This document shows, piece after piece, positions 8,144-18,873 of a DNA stretch of 64,000 nucleotides. Origin of the DNA: Chryseobacterium aquifrigidense (lineage in GTDB: Bacteria > Bacteroidota > Bacteroidia > Flavobacteriales > Weeksellaceae). Positions within the stretch are counted from its first letter, which is position 1; each line of letters opens with the position of its first letter. The notes under the pieces were generated by a model. That model searched no databases. It worked only from the letters and a program-made list of their open reading frames with translations, and was not told where the DNA came from. Both the position numbers and the translations under genes were made by a program. The stretch is taken from positions 1,873,314-1,937,313 of the forward strand of contig NZ_VFPD01000001.1 of NCBI RefSeq assembly GCF_006716485.1, given 5' to 3'.

Positions 8144-9233
8144 TTATTTTCTGAACTCAGAAGGGGTTTGTCCGGTTACTTTTTTAAAAGTTGTATTAAA
8201 AGAAGTTTTAGAATTGAATCCGGATTCGTAGGCAATCCCCAAAATGGATAATTTGCTGTTGGATTCTTTCAGCAGTTTTTTGGCATAGTCCACTCTATAT
8301 TCATTCACATATTGGAAGAAGTTTTTTCCAAAGCCTGTATTGATGACATAAGAAAGATGATGAGTAGAAACAGAAAGCATTTCAGCCAGTTTAATAAGAT
8401 TAAGTTCGCTGTCCAGATAAGGTTGTTGAAGTTCCATAATCCCTTCCAGTAAGGCTTTAATCTTTAGTAATTCTTCATCAGAAATAAGTTTTCTTTTAAC
8501 TTCTTCCGGATCAGAATCTTCATCGATAGAGATCAGTTCCTGTCTCTGCTTTTCTTCTAAAGGATAAATTTCCTTCTGTTTCAGGGAATAATATCCTACA
8601 CAGTAAATAACAGATAAAAAGACTGCATTGATAAAGAAATTCAGTGATTTCGGATCATAGAACAGGTTATAAATCACATAGATAATATTCACAATAAGAA
8701 GTACCAGAATAATATATTCCAGCCAGTTCAGATTGATTCCTTCGGTATTGGATGAAAACTGCTGGATTTTTTTCTGATGTTTCCTGATGGTAATATAAGA
8801 AAGTGCCGTATAAAAGAGCGCCTGAATCAGGATCAGAATAATACTGAGATATTCAAATGGTTTTTCATACCCTGATTTTACCAGTATCAGGCACAGCACA
8901 AAAGCTGCAGGAAGCAACAAAAATTTAAAATCTCTGGACTTTAAAGGTAAAAGATGGATTGGTATAAAACAGCACACTCAGGTAAAAAACGATAGGGGTA
9001 AAAAACTGAATGCATCTGACCAAAAACAGAGAATGAAACTCCACTATTGAACCGGTGATGAGAAACAGCACTTCGTCCAGCCAGAAGGTGGACCACAAAA
9101 AAAGAAATATACCGAACCAGAAATTGGCTTTACGGTTTACTTTTAAAGGGTTGGCAAGCTTTAACAGAGAAAGCAAAACCAATGAACCATAGATAAGTAT
9201 CACGATGAAACTGTTTAACTCTGATGTGTTCAT
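8144..9233 (-). pseudogene. Frameshifted membrane-bound AraC-type regulator
   Basis: Two minus-strand frames make one protein of about 362 residues. The upstream frame (9233 to 8925) begins MNTSELNSF, carries three to four membrane segments and ends FTFKVQRF. The downstream frame (open 8977 to 8144) continues with SRDFKFLLLPAAFVLC, more membrane segments, a linker and a C-terminal AraC-type double HTH ending TGQTPSEFRK. Joining them requires skipping one base near TTTAAAGTCC, at about 8938-8948. The layout, N-terminal seven-TM-like sensor plus AraC HTH, is common in flavobacteria. The frame break could be a real mutation, an assembly error or, less likely, programmed +1 shifting. If functional it may sense a signal for the neighbouring SDR genes. 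Confidence 0.75.
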
Positions 9234-9263
9234 TGGTTTTGATATTTGATTAAAAATAGTCTT

Positions 9264-9905
9264 TTATCCTATTCGTTTCCGTACAAAAATTTCATATCCT
9301 AAATAGATTAACGGAAGAGACATGATTCCTAAGAAAAGAATATTGCTCATGGCCAGCTGCGGATGCATTACAATAGAGTAAACCAACCCGAAAAATGCTC
9401 CTCCGAGGTGAGCGGCATGCCCCAGATTATCCCACTGCTTTGGATTCAGCATCATATACACTGAGTATCCGAAATAAAGCGTTCCAAATAACCATCCTGG
9501 TAAGAAGTTGACACTGATTTCATTCGGAGCCATGGCAATGGAAGCAAAAATAATTCCGGAAACCGCACCTGATGCTCCAATTGCGGAATACCAGGGCTGA
9601 TTTTTATAAATCTGCAGACTGAATAAATTCCCCAGGATCATAGATCCGAAATAAAGAATCAGAAATCCTAGTTCTCCAAAGAAACTAATAACGACTCCCT
9701 GGAAAAAATACAGGGAAAGCATATTAAAAAACAAGTGCATAAAGTCTGCATGCAAAAATGCAGAACTGATGAGCCTTACATATTCTTTACGATTCGCAAT
9801 CGCTCCGACATTGAATTTATATTTTTCAAATAATGCTGTATTATTGAACCCCATGTAACTAAAGATACAAGTGGCTGCAATGATAATGATAACAACTATA
9901 TCCAT
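9264..9905 (-). CDS. Rhomboid-family intramembrane serine protease
   Basis: A 213-residue membrane protein with six or so transmembrane segments. The catalytic dyad is visible: Ser112 in GASGAVSG and His166 in HAAHLGG. The upstream oxyanion motif LHADFMHLFFNM (His52, His57, Asn61) is also present. Rhomboids cleave membrane protein substrates within or near the bilayer; the target here is unknown. It stands 37 bases downstream of parC on the same strand. Confidence 0.92.
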   Translation of the reverse strand: MDIVVIIIIAATCIFSYMGFNNTALFEKYKFNVGAIANRKEYVRLISSAFLHADFMHLFFNMLSLYFFQGVVISFFGELGFLILYFGSMILGNLFSLQIYKNQPWYSAIGASGAVSGIIFASIAMAPNEISVNFLPGWLFGTLYFGYSVYMMLNPKQWDNLGHAAHLGGAFFGLVYSIVMHPQLAMSNILFLGIMSLPLIYLGYEIFVRKRIG

Positions 9906-9942
9906 TGTATTTGTTTATTTTATATCTGAACAGATCTCAGAT

Positions 9943-12534
9943 CTATTCATTTTCATTATTGCTGTCATCCTGGAACAGGTCTCCAATCATTCCGCCGTCT
10001 TCATCCATATCTCCTGTAGGTTCAGGATCTTCATATACTTCAGGCTCTTCTTCTACGGGTTCAGGAATGGTGATATTGATGGCTTTTACTTTAAATTTCG
10101 TAAACTGGTTTCCAATGGCTTTTATTCCTTTTACCGCTATGAATTCATCAATATTTACCGTTTCCGGCTCACGTTCTTTTCCTTTATCTTTTGCAAAAAT
10201 AATTTCTGCAGTAACATCGTTGGCAACAATTACATTTTCGATGAATGATTTCGGGTGGTCAGAAGGCATAAAAGTCTGTACATTGGTTGTATTTTCCAGT
10301 AAGAACCTCTTTATGAAATAAATATCTTTTTCTCCGTCGTAATAGATACAGGTAATAGGTTGGGCAGGTCTCCATTTTTCCAACACCAGATATTCATCAT
10401 CAAAACGGTTACCCAAATCAAAGGATATCAGTTTTACCTCACCGTTTGTGTTGATGGTCAAAATTTTATCATCCCCTTTGAAACTTCCCAACAATGTACC
10501 TCTTGCATCAGCATTCAATCTTCTTACGGTATCATCAAACCAGATTTTTCTAGGTGCCAGAGTAGATACTCCTTCCTCTTTCATATCTACTTTCTTTACC
10601 GCATATTTAGTGACCAGATTTCCTTTGGAATCACGTCCTTTGATAGCGAGATCAGAGAAGTTAATCTCCATTTTGTTCTTTCTGATTCTAGGATTTGGTT
10701 TCAAAAGCACGGTTACAGTTTCCGCTTCTCCATTAGGATTGGCCGAGAAATAGAGTGTTTCAGAACCTTTTTTATCTGAAGCGAGTGGATAATCTGTATT
10801 TCGGGTAACTCCGGTTACAGAAAAACGTTTCATATAATAAGGTCCTTCCCTGCCTTCACGATAAATCATATTATAGACAGTTCTCTTATCATTTTTCTTC
10901 CATATCGCAACGTGAAGAATATCTTTTCCAATGAACGTTTTTGCTTCCACTTTTACGACCTTCATACTTCCGTCTTTTCTGAATGTGATAATATCATCAA
11001 TATCAGAACAGTCAAACAGATACTGATCTTTCTTCAGAGATGTTCCAATGAAGCCTTCTTCGAAATTTGCATAGAATTTTTCGTTGGCTACGGCTACTTT
11101 TGTAGCATCAATGGTATCAAAGATTCTAAGTTCAGTCTTTCTTTGTTTGTCTTTACCGTATTTTTTCTGAATATTTAAATAGTAATCGATAGCATAAGCG
11201 ATCAGGTTTGCCAGGTTGTATTTCACCTGTTCTATTTTGCCTTCCAGCGATGCAATATTTTCTTTAAATTTATCTAAATCGAATCTTGAAATTCTCTTGA
11301 TTCTGATCTCTGTCAGTTTTAAGATATCCTCTTCTGTAACAGCTCTTAAAAGATGTTTGGTATGAGGTTTTAATCCTGCGTCAATGGTTTTCAATACATC
11401 TTCCCAGGTTTTCACCTCTTCAATATCGTGATAAATCCTGTTTTCGATAAAAATTCTTTCCAATGAAGAGAAATGCCAGCTTTCCTGAAGTTCATGAAGT
11501 TCTATTTCCAATTCTTTCTTTAGTAATGAAACCGTATGATCTGTATTTGTTTTCAGAATATCGGATACATTCAGAAACATTGGCTTATCTCCTACAATCA
11601 CGCAGGCATTCGGAGAGATTGTTACCTGACAGTCTGTAAATGCATACAGCGCATCAATGGTCTTATCCGGTGAAACATCATTATGAATATGGATAAGGAT
11701 TTCTACTTTATCTGAAGTATTGTCCTCAATTTTTTTGATTTTGATCTTTCCTTTCTCATTGGCTTTTAGAATAGAGTCAATAAGATCCGTTGTTGTTTTG
11801 GAGTAAGGAAGTTCAGAAATTACTAATGTATGCTTATCGGTTTGGGTAATTTTAGCTCTTGCTCTTACTTTTCCTCCTCTGTGGCCGTCATTATATTCGG
11901 AAACGTCAAGATAACCGGCGGTTAAAAAGTCCGGATATAATTCAAACTTCTTACCTTTTAAATAGGCTACGGATGCGTTAATAAGTTCATTAAAGTTATG
12001 AGGAAGTATTTTGGTGGAAAGACCTACTCCAATACCTTCTACTCCCTGTGCAAGAAGCAGCGGGAATTTTACTGGTAAATCAATAGGCTCATTATTTCTT
12101 CCGTCATAAGACTTGGTCCAATCTGTAGTTTTAGGATTAAAGACTACTTCCAGGGCAAAAGGTGTCAGTCTTGCTTCAATATATCTTGCGGCAGCTGCAG
12201 AGTCTCCTGTATAAATGTTACCCCAGTTTCCCTGGGTATCTATTAACAGTTCTTTCTGCCCGATCTGCACCATGGCATCTGTAATGGAAGCATCACCGTG
12301 TGGGTGATATTTCATGGTATTTCCCACGATATTGGCCACTTTATTGTAACGGCCGTCTTCCAGCTCCCGCATGGAGTGCATAATTCTTCGTTGAACGGGT
12401 TTTAAACCGTCATATATCGAAGGGATAGCTCTATCCAGAATTACATAGGAAGCATAATCAAGAAACCAGTCTTTGTACAGCCCGGAAACTTTTTTTAAGC
12501 TTTCACCCTCATGCGAATATTCTTCTGTCGTCAT
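9943..12534 (-). CDS. parC: DNA topoisomerase IV subunit A
   Basis: An 863-residue type IIA topoisomerase breakage-reunion subunit, which decatenates daughter chromosomes together with ParE. DGLKPVQRRI is near the N-terminus, the catalytic Tyr is at about 118 in AAAARYIEARL, and a beta-pinwheel C-terminal domain follows. The quinolone-pocket loop reads HPHGDASITDAM, so the position equivalent to E. coli GyrA Ser83 is alanine (Ala82). The C-terminal tail is very acidic (PVEEEPEVYEDPEP and onward). Its start overlaps the upstream small membrane-protein gene by 26 bases. Confidence 0.95.
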   Translation of the reverse strand: MTTEEYSHEGESLKKVSGLYKDWFLDYASYVILDRAIPSIYDGLKPVQRRIMHSMRELEDGRYNKVANIVGNTMKYHPHGDASITDAMVQIGQKELLIDTQGNWGNIYTGDSAAAARYIEARLTPFALEVVFNPKTTDWTKSYDGRNNEPIDLPVKFPLLLAQGVEGIGVGLSTKILPHNFNELINASVAYLKGKKFELYPDFLTAGYLDVSEYNDGHRGGKVRARAKITQTDKHTLVISELPYSKTTTDLIDSILKANEKGKIKIKKIEDNTSDKVEILIHIHNDVSPDKTIDALYAFTDCQVTISPNACVIVGDKPMFLNVSDILKTNTDHTVSLLKKELEIELHELQESWHFSSLERIFIENRIYHDIEEVKTWEDVLKTIDAGLKPHTKHLLRAVTEEDILKLTEIRIKRISRFDLDKFKENIASLEGKIEQVKYNLANLIAYAIDYYLNIQKKYGKDKQRKTELRIFDTIDATKVAVANEKFYANFEEGFIGTSLKKDQYLFDCSDIDDIITFRKDGSMKVVKVEAKTFIGKDILHVAIWKKNDKRTVYNMIYREGREGPYYMKRFSVTGVTRNTDYPLASDKKGSETLYFSANPNGEAETVTVLLKPNPRIRKNKMEINFSDLAIKGRDSKGNLVTKYAVKKVDMKEEGVSTLAPRKIWFDDTVRRLNADARGTLLGSFKGDDKILTINTNGEVKLISFDLGNRFDDEYLVLEKWRPAQPITCIYYDGEKDIYFIKRFLLENTTNVQTFMPSDHPKSFIENVIVANDVTAEIIFAKDKGKEREPETVNIDEFIAVKGIKAIGNQFTKFKVKAINITIPEPVEEEPEVYEDPEPTGDMDEDGGMIGDLFQDDSNNENE

Positions 12535-13006
12535 TTATTTTATCTTTATTAGCTTTCACTACCTTGTTTAGAGAGAGTTTTAAATCGTTTACTTGTTTTC
12601 TGTTCAAATAAGAGATCTGGTACTTCAGGATAGTAGAACCATTATTCTTACTGGAAACGGTAATGTATAATCTTTTAAAAAAGAGAATGCTTACCACATC
12701 ATATTTTATCAGTTTGTATTTTGGAAATTCGTCGTGAAGAGGTTTATCTAAAAATGGAATAATATTCCTGTTTTTAAAATTCAAAGCTTCTCCATCACTG
12801 TCATATTCAAAGATCTGCCTTCCGCTGATGTAAAAGATAATCAGCAGTAAAGCGGGAACAATAATCAATAAATAACTTTCTTTACCCATTGCATTAAACC
12901 TATACTCATTAGCAACAAATGCGATTACACAAAATACTGTGGTCATCAAAAGCAATGTGCATAAAGAATTATAAATTGATACTTTATTACGGTTACTTAG
13001 TCTCAT
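12509..13006 (-). CDS. Two-TM membrane protein of unknown function
   Basis: A 165-residue protein with two predicted membrane segments near the N-terminus (SIYNSLCTLLLMTTVFCVIA, then YLLIIVPALLLIIFYISG) and a polar, lysine-rich cytoplasmic part of about 100 residues that looks PH-like or strand-rich. I recognise no family. It lies between parE and parC, overlaps the start of parC by 26 bases, and is probably part of that operon. Its relation to topoisomerase is unknown. Confidence 0.75.
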   Translation of the reverse strand: MRLSNRNKVSIYNSLCTLLLMTTVFCVIAFVANEYRFNAMGKESYLLIIVPALLLIIFYISGRQIFEYDSDGEALNFKNRNIIPFLDKPLHDEFPKYKLIKYDVVSILFFKRLYITVSSKNNGSTILKYQISYLNRKQVNDLKLSLNKVVKANKDKINDDRRIFA

Positions 13007-13111
13007 TTTATTTTTTTGGCTGTGTAAGTACTATAATTCCTACTTCATCCAAAGTTGTGCTTTTTTCAGTCTGCAATGGCTTTACACCAGTTTTTTTAAG
13101 TTGTAGTTTAT

Positions 13112-14998
13112 TTAATTTTCTACTTCATCCAGGAGTTCTTTTTTATCAATATCCGTATCATCTTCTACCACGAGATTTTCAAGAATGAAGGTCTGTCTGT
13201 CCGGCGTATTTTTCCCCATATAAAATTCCAGAAGCTGATCAATCGTCTGGTCTTTCCCCACTACTACAGGTTCTAAGCGGATATCTTTGCCAATAAAGTG
13301 CTTAAATTCATCCGGAGAAATTTCTCCTAATCCTTTAAATCGGGTGATTTCAGGATTTTTCCCCAGTTCGTTTAATGCTTTTATTCTTTCTGTTTCCGTA
13401 TAGCAATATCGTGTTTCTTTTTTATTCCTTACTCTGAATAACGGAGTCTGAAGGATATAAAGATGTCCGTTTTTAATCAGATCCGGGAAGAACTGCAGGA
13501 AGAAAGTAATCATCAGCAAACGGATATGCATCCCGTCAACATCGGCATCGGTTGCAATAATTACCTGATTGTATCTCAGGTCTTCCAGACTTTCCTCAAT
13601 ATTTAAAGCTGCCTGAAGAAGGTTGAATTCTTCATTTTCATATACCACTTTCTTGGTAAGCCCATAACAGTTCAGTGGTTTACCCTTCAGTGAAAATACG
13701 GCCTGCGTTTCTACATCTCTGGATTTTGTGATGGATCCGGATGCGGAATCTCCTTCGGTAATAAAGATCTGAGTATCTCCTTTCCTTTCGGCTTTCTGAT
13801 CGTTATAATGCTGTCTGCAGTCACGAAGTTTTTTATTGTGAAGAGATACTTTTTTTGCTCTTTCTCTGGCCAGCTTCTGAATTCCTGAAAGTTCTTTTCT
13901 TTCTCTTTCGGAAATTAAGATTTTTCTCTGAATTGCTTCTGCTATTTCCGGATTTTTGTGTAAGAAATTATCCAGTTTACTCTTTAGGAAATCAATAATG
14001 AATGTTCTTACGGTAGGTCCGTTCGGTCCCATGTCATTGGATCCTAGTTTTGTTTTGGTCTGGGATTCAAAAACCGGTTCTTCTACATTGATTGAGATTG
14101 CTGCAATGATAGACTTTCTGATATCGGAAGCATCAAAACTTTTATTGAAAAACTCACGAACTGTTTTCACATACGCTTCACGGAATGCATTCAGGTGTGT
14201 TCCTCCCTGCGTTGTATTCTGTCCGTTCACGAATGAGAAATAGGTTTCTGTCTGTGATTTGTCAGAATGGGTAATGGCTACCTCAATATCATCATCCTTT
14301 AAATGGACAATAGGATAAAGGATATCACTTTCCAGTTCTTCTTCCAATAAGTCTTTAAGACCGTTTTCAGAATAATAGGTTTCTCCGTTGAAGAGAATCT
14401 TAAGTCCAGGATTCAGGTAAGCATAGTTACGGAGCATCCTTTCGATATACTCTTTTCTGTATTTGAAATGCAGGAAGATTTCGCCATCCGGAATAAAAGA
14501 AATTTCAGTACCGTTTCTGTCCGAAGTTTCTTTCTCATCAAAGTTTTCAGTGATCATTCCTCGGGAGAATTCAGCAACTTTCATTTTTCCGTCACGAAAA
14601 GAACGAACTCTGAAATAATCTGAAAGGGCATTTACCGCTTTGGTACCAACACCGTTCAATCCTACCGATTTTTTAAACGCTTTACTGTCGTACTTACCTC
14701 CGGTATTCATTTTGGAAACAGCGTCTACCACTTTCCCTAGCGGAATTCCACGTCCAAAGTCACGGATGGTAACTTTGCCATCATCCAGTTTTATTTCAAT
14801 TCTTTTCCCTGATCTCATTCTGAACTCATCAATAGAGTTGTCAAGGATTTCTTTTAACAGGATATAAATACCATCATCAGCGGAAGAACCGTCACCGAGC
14901 TTTCCGATGTACATACCGGGGCGCAGACGGATGTGTTCCTGCCAATCAAGGGTTCTGATATTATCTTCGGAGTAGGTTGGGTTTATTTCTTGTGACAT
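13112..14998 (-). CDS. parE: DNA topoisomerase IV subunit B
   Basis: A 628-residue ATPase subunit of topoisomerase IV. The GHKL ATP site is visible: [33 protein letters not shown] and [13 protein letters not shown]. The TOPRIM domain carries [10 protein letters not shown] and [12 protein letters not shown] chose the ATG at 14998 ([12 protein letters not shown]), although a start five codons upstream is possible. First gene of the minus-strand parE, membrane protein, parC cluster. Confidence 0.95.
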   Translation of the reverse strand: MSQEINPTYSEDNIRTLDWQEHIRLRPGMYIGKLGDGSSADDGIYILLKEILDNSIDEFRMRSGKRIEIKLDDGKVTIRDFGRGIPLGKVVDAVSKMNTGGKYDSKAFKKSVGLNGVGTKAVNALSDYFRVRSFRDGKMKVAEFSRGMITENFDEKETSDRNGTEISFIPDGEIFLHFKYRKEYIERMLRNYAYLNPGLKILFNGETYYSENGLKDLLEEELESDILYPIVHLKDDDIEVAITHSDKSQTETYFSFVNGQNTTQGGTHLNAFREAYVKTVREFFNKSFDASDIRKSIIAAISINVEEPVFESQTKTKLGSNDMGPNGPTVRTFIIDFLKSKLDNFLHKNPEIAEAIQRKILISERERKELSGIQKLARERAKKVSLHNKKLRDCRQHYNDQKAERKGDTQIFITEGDSASGSITKSRDVETQAVFSLKGKPLNCYGLTKKVVYENEEFNLLQAALNIEESLEDLRYNQVIIATDADVDGMHIRLLMITFFLQFFPDLIKNGHLYILQTPLFRVRNKKETRYCYTETERIKALNELGKNPEITRFKGLGEISPDEFKHFIGKDIRLEPVVVGKDQTIDQLLEFYMGKNTPDRQTFILENLVVEDDTDIDKKELLDEVEN

Positions 14999-15138
14999 AT
15001 ATGATTTCAGCAAACATACAAAAGTACAAAATTGTCTAAAATTATCCGAATTTTTTCAACTTGTTTTTTTCAATATTCTGCTGTAATCATTGTATTATTA
15101 TTAATCAAATTATATATTTACGAAATTATCAATATCGT

Positions 15139-18045
15139 GTGAAAAATTTATTTACTTTCCTCACATTATCTATAGTTTTATTCTTTTCCACATTATTTTC
15201 TTCACAGATCCCCGGGATGGTGAACTATAGTGATGAGGAAGGATTAAACTGCTCCTATACCTATCATCTGAGACAAGATAAAAATGGCTTTATCTGGATA
15301 GGCAGTGATAATGGCTTATTCAGGTTTGATGGAAAAGAATTTAAACAATACGGTAAGAAAGAAGGTTTAAAGAATATTGATATCATATCCTGTGAGCCTT
15401 TGCCCAATGGTGAGGTATTCATCCTTCCCTTTCTGAATGATTTTGCTTACTTAAAAAACGGCTGCGTTATCAATCTGAACATTAATGATTATGTAAAAAA
15501 CCAGTTTTCCAGCTCAATTCCGAAAGTTACCCGTGACGGAAACCGACTTTATTTTTATGGAAATTTTAATCCTCAGAATATTTTCACCTACGAAAATGGA
15601 AAAGTTAAAAAGATTCCGGTTCCATTAGAGTATGAGAAAAGATCTTTTGCAACGCTCAGGTTTGAACCTCACACTTACAATCTTTATTTACATGATCCTC
15701 ATCAGGGAGAAATACTTGTCTACAATATCATTACCGGAAAAAAACAACATTTGAAAGGAGGTATTGGAAATATGATCTGTGAAAAAGATGATCTGTTTGT
15801 GTTCTTACATAAAAATACAATTGAAATTTATCAACTCTCTGCTCCTGAAGGTCTAAAAAAGATCCGGTCTTATAATTGTGGTACACAAGAAAATGTTTTC
15901 TACGGACTTATTGATAAAAATAATAAACTGTGGCTGAATATAAGCAATGGAGGGGTTTTATATTTCAATCAATCCCTTACTGAAAAGAAGAAAGCCCTCG
16001 ATACTCCTATCAAAATACTGGATCGGTATGTGATCAATAATGTTCTGGTAGACAAGGATGACAATGTATGGTTCAATTCGCGGAATAATGGTGTGTTTTT
16101 TATTTCAAAGTCTCTTTTCGCCAATCATATCAATTTGCCTGTACAAAGTAATTCTGAGTATATAAAAGCCATTGCAAATGATAATGGAAATATTCTTCTC
16201 GGCTACAATCATTCTGCCGGCGCTCTTATCAGCAAATACAATAAAATACAGAATATAACCCTTGACGAAGGAGATAAAGATGAAAATATTGCGGTTTATT
16301 TAAAAGGTACTATTTCTATTTTCGGGTTATCAGGTAAGGTTATTGTTCATGATATGGCCAATAACACTTCTAAAAAAATATACTGTTCGCTCAAAAATAT
16401 TGTCTCTTACACCCCTGATTCCCTGTTTTTCTGTACTTCAGGCGGTTTACTGACCTACAGTTTAAAAAGTAAAAAAATAACCACGCTATTTCAGGAGCGG
16501 GTATACACGGTTTTCCCTTATGACAGGGAGAATCTGTTTATCGGCAGCTTCAGTGATCTGTACAAATATAATGTCAGAACCCGGAAAAAAACTTTATTTT
16601 TAAAGGGATACTATTTTACGGATATCAAAAAATTAGATGATGATACATATTTGGGATCTACCAACCTTTATGGGGTTATTATTTTTAATGCCAAAGGAAT
16701 TATAAAAAAAATCGGAAAGAATAATGGATTAATCAATGACCAGGTAAAAAAAATAGAGGTAGAAAATAAAAATACCTTCTGGGCCAGCACCAATTCAGGG
16801 ATATCCAGAATCGAACTGGCAGGAAAGGATCAACATATCAATAACTTCACCCAGACAGACGGACTGCCTTCTGATGCAGTAGCCGGTTGCGTAATAAAAA
16901 ATGACACCATCTTCATTGGAACCTCTAAAGGACTTGGAATATTTTCCATCAAAAAACTACTGACTCAGGAAAAATTCATTCATAAAAAAGTAATCATTAA
17001 CTCGGTATCCATTGAAAATAATGAGCATTATGACCTACAGAAAAGTCTGACTGCCTACCCCCACAATACGGTTATTTTTAATCTGAGCTTTCTTGATTAT
17101 AGTTCATTGGGAAAAATAAGCTATAAATATAAGCTGGAAGGCCTTAATAATTCATGGCAGATCAATAATTCTTCTAAAATCATCTTCAACTCTATTCCGC
17201 CAGGCAAATATACCTTCCGGGTTTACGGTTTAGGATATAACGGAAAACAATCTTACACCTCTTCAGACATCACCTTTGATATAAAACCTCTGTTCTGGCA
17301 GACATGGTGGTTCAGGCTGATAGTAGCCATTTTCGTTATCGGAGCGCTATTGATGGTTATCTTTTCTTATCTGCATAAAAAACGGAATAAGAAGCTGGAA
17401 AAAATGGAGTATGAAAAGAAAATTGCTGAACTTGAACTTCAGGCAATTAAAGCTCAGATCAATCCTCATTTTATTTATAACTGTCTTAATTCCATTCAAT
17501 TTCTACTGTATAAAAAAGATTACCGCGAAACAGAAAACTACCTGAATATTTTCGCCAAGATGATACGAAAAACACTTTATTATTCAGAAAAGACCTTCAT
17601 GTCTATTAAAGATGAAGTGGAATATCTCACGTTGTATCTTGGTATGGAAAAGCTCCGTGTAAAAGATCTTTTTGATTATAAAATCAGCATTTCTGAACAC
17701 GTGGATCAAAACTGGACAATTCCTTCTTTACTGATACAGCCTTTCGTAGAAAATGCCATTAAACATGGTATTTCAGGATTAAAAGACAGAAAAGGAGAAA
17801 TTACCATCAGCTTTGAATATACTAATGTCTCTTTATGTATTACCATTGAAGATAATGGCATAGGAATCTCCAGTAAGGAAACTTTGAAAAAAGATAACTC
17901 CTTTGGGGTAAAACTTTCTCATAAAAGGATTGAAACTTTTAAACAGCTTTTTGATACCAATATATTTTTAGAAATCAATACCCTTACTGAAAATAACCGA
18001 CAGGGAACACAAATCAAACTTTATATACAACCTTATGAGAAATAA
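15139..18045 (+). CDS. LytS-type sensor histidine kinase with beta-propeller sensor
   Basis: About 968 residues. A signal peptide is followed by an extracytoplasmic two-component-regulator-type propeller (repeats such as DKNGFIWIGSDNGLFRFDG), a Y_Y_Y-like beta-sandwich (around GLNNSWQ), one transmembrane segment (WFRLIVAIFVIGALLMVIF), a coiled coil and a His_kinase domain with the phospho-acceptor motif INPHFIYNCLN and an ATP site (QPFVENAIKHG, IEDNGIGI). A GTG at 15139 gives the signal peptide VKNLFTFLTLS; a longer reading from 15061 adds non-conserved residues. Its end overlaps the regulator gene by 11 bases. It probably senses an envelope signal for the adjacent regulator. Confidence 0.9.
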   Translation: MKNLFTFLTLSIVLFFSTLFSSQIPGMVNYSDEEGLNCSYTYHLRQDKNGFIWIGSDNGLFRFDGKEFKQYGKKEGLKNIDIISCEPLPNGEVFILPFLNDFAYLKNGCVINLNINDYVKNQFSSSIPKVTRDGNRLYFYGNFNPQNIFTYENGKVKKIPVPLEYEKRSFATLRFEPHTYNLYLHDPHQGEILVYNIITGKKQHLKGGIGNMICEKDDLFVFLHKNTIEIYQLSAPEGLKKIRSYNCGTQENVFYGLIDKNNKLWLNISNGGVLYFNQSLTEKKKALDTPIKILDRYVINNVLVDKDDNVWFNSRNNGVFFISKSLFANHINLPVQSNSEYIKAIANDNGNILLGYNHSAGALISKYNKIQNITLDEGDKDENIAVYLKGTISIFGLSGKVIVHDMANNTSKKIYCSLKNIVSYTPDSLFFCTSGGLLTYSLKSKKITTLFQERVYTVFPYDRENLFIGSFSDLYKYNVRTRKKTLFLKGYYFTDIKKLDDDTYLGSTNLYGVIIFNAKGIIKKIGKNNGLINDQVKKIEVENKNTFWASTNSGISRIELAGKDQHINNFTQTDGLPSDAVAGCVIKNDTIFIGTSKGLGIFSIKKLLTQEKFIHKKVIINSVSIENNEHYDLQKSLTAYPHNTVIFNLSFLDYSSLGKISYKYKLEGLNNSWQINNSSKIIFNSIPPGKYTFRVYGLGYNGKQSYTSSDITFDIKPLFWQTWWFRLIVAIFVIGALLMVIFSYLHKKRNKKLEKMEYEKKIAELELQAIKAQINPHFIYNCLNSIQFLLYKKDYRETENYLNIFAKMIRKTLYYSEKTFMSIKDEVEYLTLYLGMEKLRVKDLFDYKISISEHVDQNWTIPSLLIQPFVENAIKHGISGLKDRKGEITISFEYTNVSLCITIEDNGIGISSKETLKKDNSFGVKLSHKRIETFKQLFDTNIFLEINTLTENNRQGTQIKLYIQPYEK

Positions 18046-18766
18046 AATACAGGCATGCATTGTTGACGATGAAAAAGATGGAAGAGATTATATTGCATTA
18101 CTTATGGAAAATGAATTTCCCGAGATCAACATAGAATTTCAGGCTTCCTCCGTTGAAGAAGCTTATATTTACCTTATCAAAAGTTCTCCCGACATTTTGT
18201 TTCTGGATGTTCAGTTAGGTGATGGAACCACTTTCGATTTACTATCAAAGCTAAATGAAGTTCATTCCCAGATTATTTTCATCACTGCTTACGAAAATTT
18301 TGCTATTCAGGCGATTAAAAATGGGGCTACAGATTATCTTTTAAAGCCTATAAAAAAATTGGATTTCATTATTGCCGTCAATAAAGCGTTGGATCAGATT
18401 AAAAAAATGCAGCCTTCACAACCTACTCTTTTAAAAGATAACAGAATCATTCTTTCTACTCTTCAGGGATTTAAAATCGTGGATATATCCTCCATTATCC
18501 GATGCGAGGCGGATTCAAACTACACAACTTTTTATCTTACCAATAAAACTAAAATCATGGTATCCAAAACCCTTCATGAATTTGAACCTATACTTCTTGA
18601 ACAGAACTTTTTCAGGATACATCATAAGCATCTTATCAATATTGATCACCTGCAGGAATACATTAAAGGGAGAGGCGGACAGGTAGTAATGAGCGATGAA
18701 TCTGTTCTGGATGTATCGTACCGTAAAAAAAATGATTTTCTTTCTACAATAGGAAAAACGGAATAA
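18035..18766 (+). CDS. LytTR-family response regulator
   Basis: A 243-residue two-component response regulator. The receiver domain has the acidic pair DD at 11-12, phospho-acceptor Asp58 in FLDVQLG and Lys104 in LLKPIKK. The C-terminal LytTR DNA-binding domain is recognisable by ILSTLQGFKIVDISSIIRCE, FFRIHHKHLINIDHL and a late GGQVVMSD-like stretch. It partners the kinase whose gene it overlaps. The gene immediately downstream encodes a small double-glycine peptide, a plausible target. Confidence 0.93.
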   Translation: MRNKIQACIVDDEKDGRDYIALLMENEFPEINIEFQASSVEEAYIYLIKSSPDILFLDVQLGDGTTFDLLSKLNEVHSQIIFITAYENFAIQAIKNGATDYLLKPIKKLDFIIAVNKALDQIKKMQPSQPTLLKDNRIILSTLQGFKIVDISSIIRCEADSNYTTFYLTNKTKIMVSKTLHEFEPILLEQNFFRIHHKHLINIDHLQEYIKGRGGQVVMSDESVLDVSYRKKNDFLSTIGKTE

Positions 18767-18821
18767 AAGCATTTCCTGCGCACTTGCTTGCTCATCCTCC
18801 ACACTTACTAATTGTTCCTGT

Positions 18822-18849
18822 TTTGTATTACGCCTCTTTTCTATTTTCG
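18822..18849 (+). promoter_or_regulatory. Candidate promoter of the proline-rich peptide gene
   Basis: TTTG at 18822-18825 and TATTTTCG at 18842-18849 (one mismatch to TAnnTTTG) are 16 bases apart, and the ATG follows 24 bases later. Confidence 0.4.
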
Positions 18850-18873
18850 TCATGTTAAACAAAAAAAATTATC

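Noticed and set aside
8938..8950. TTTAAAG as a programmed -1 frameshift heptamer
   Set aside because: The needed shift is +1, not -1, and no stimulatory hairpin was evident, so a mutation or sequence error is more likely.
9871..10321. Open frames on the plus strand opposite parC and rhomboid
   Set aside because: They lie antisense to well-supported genes and have low-complexity, hydrophobic or Ser/Thr-rich residues.
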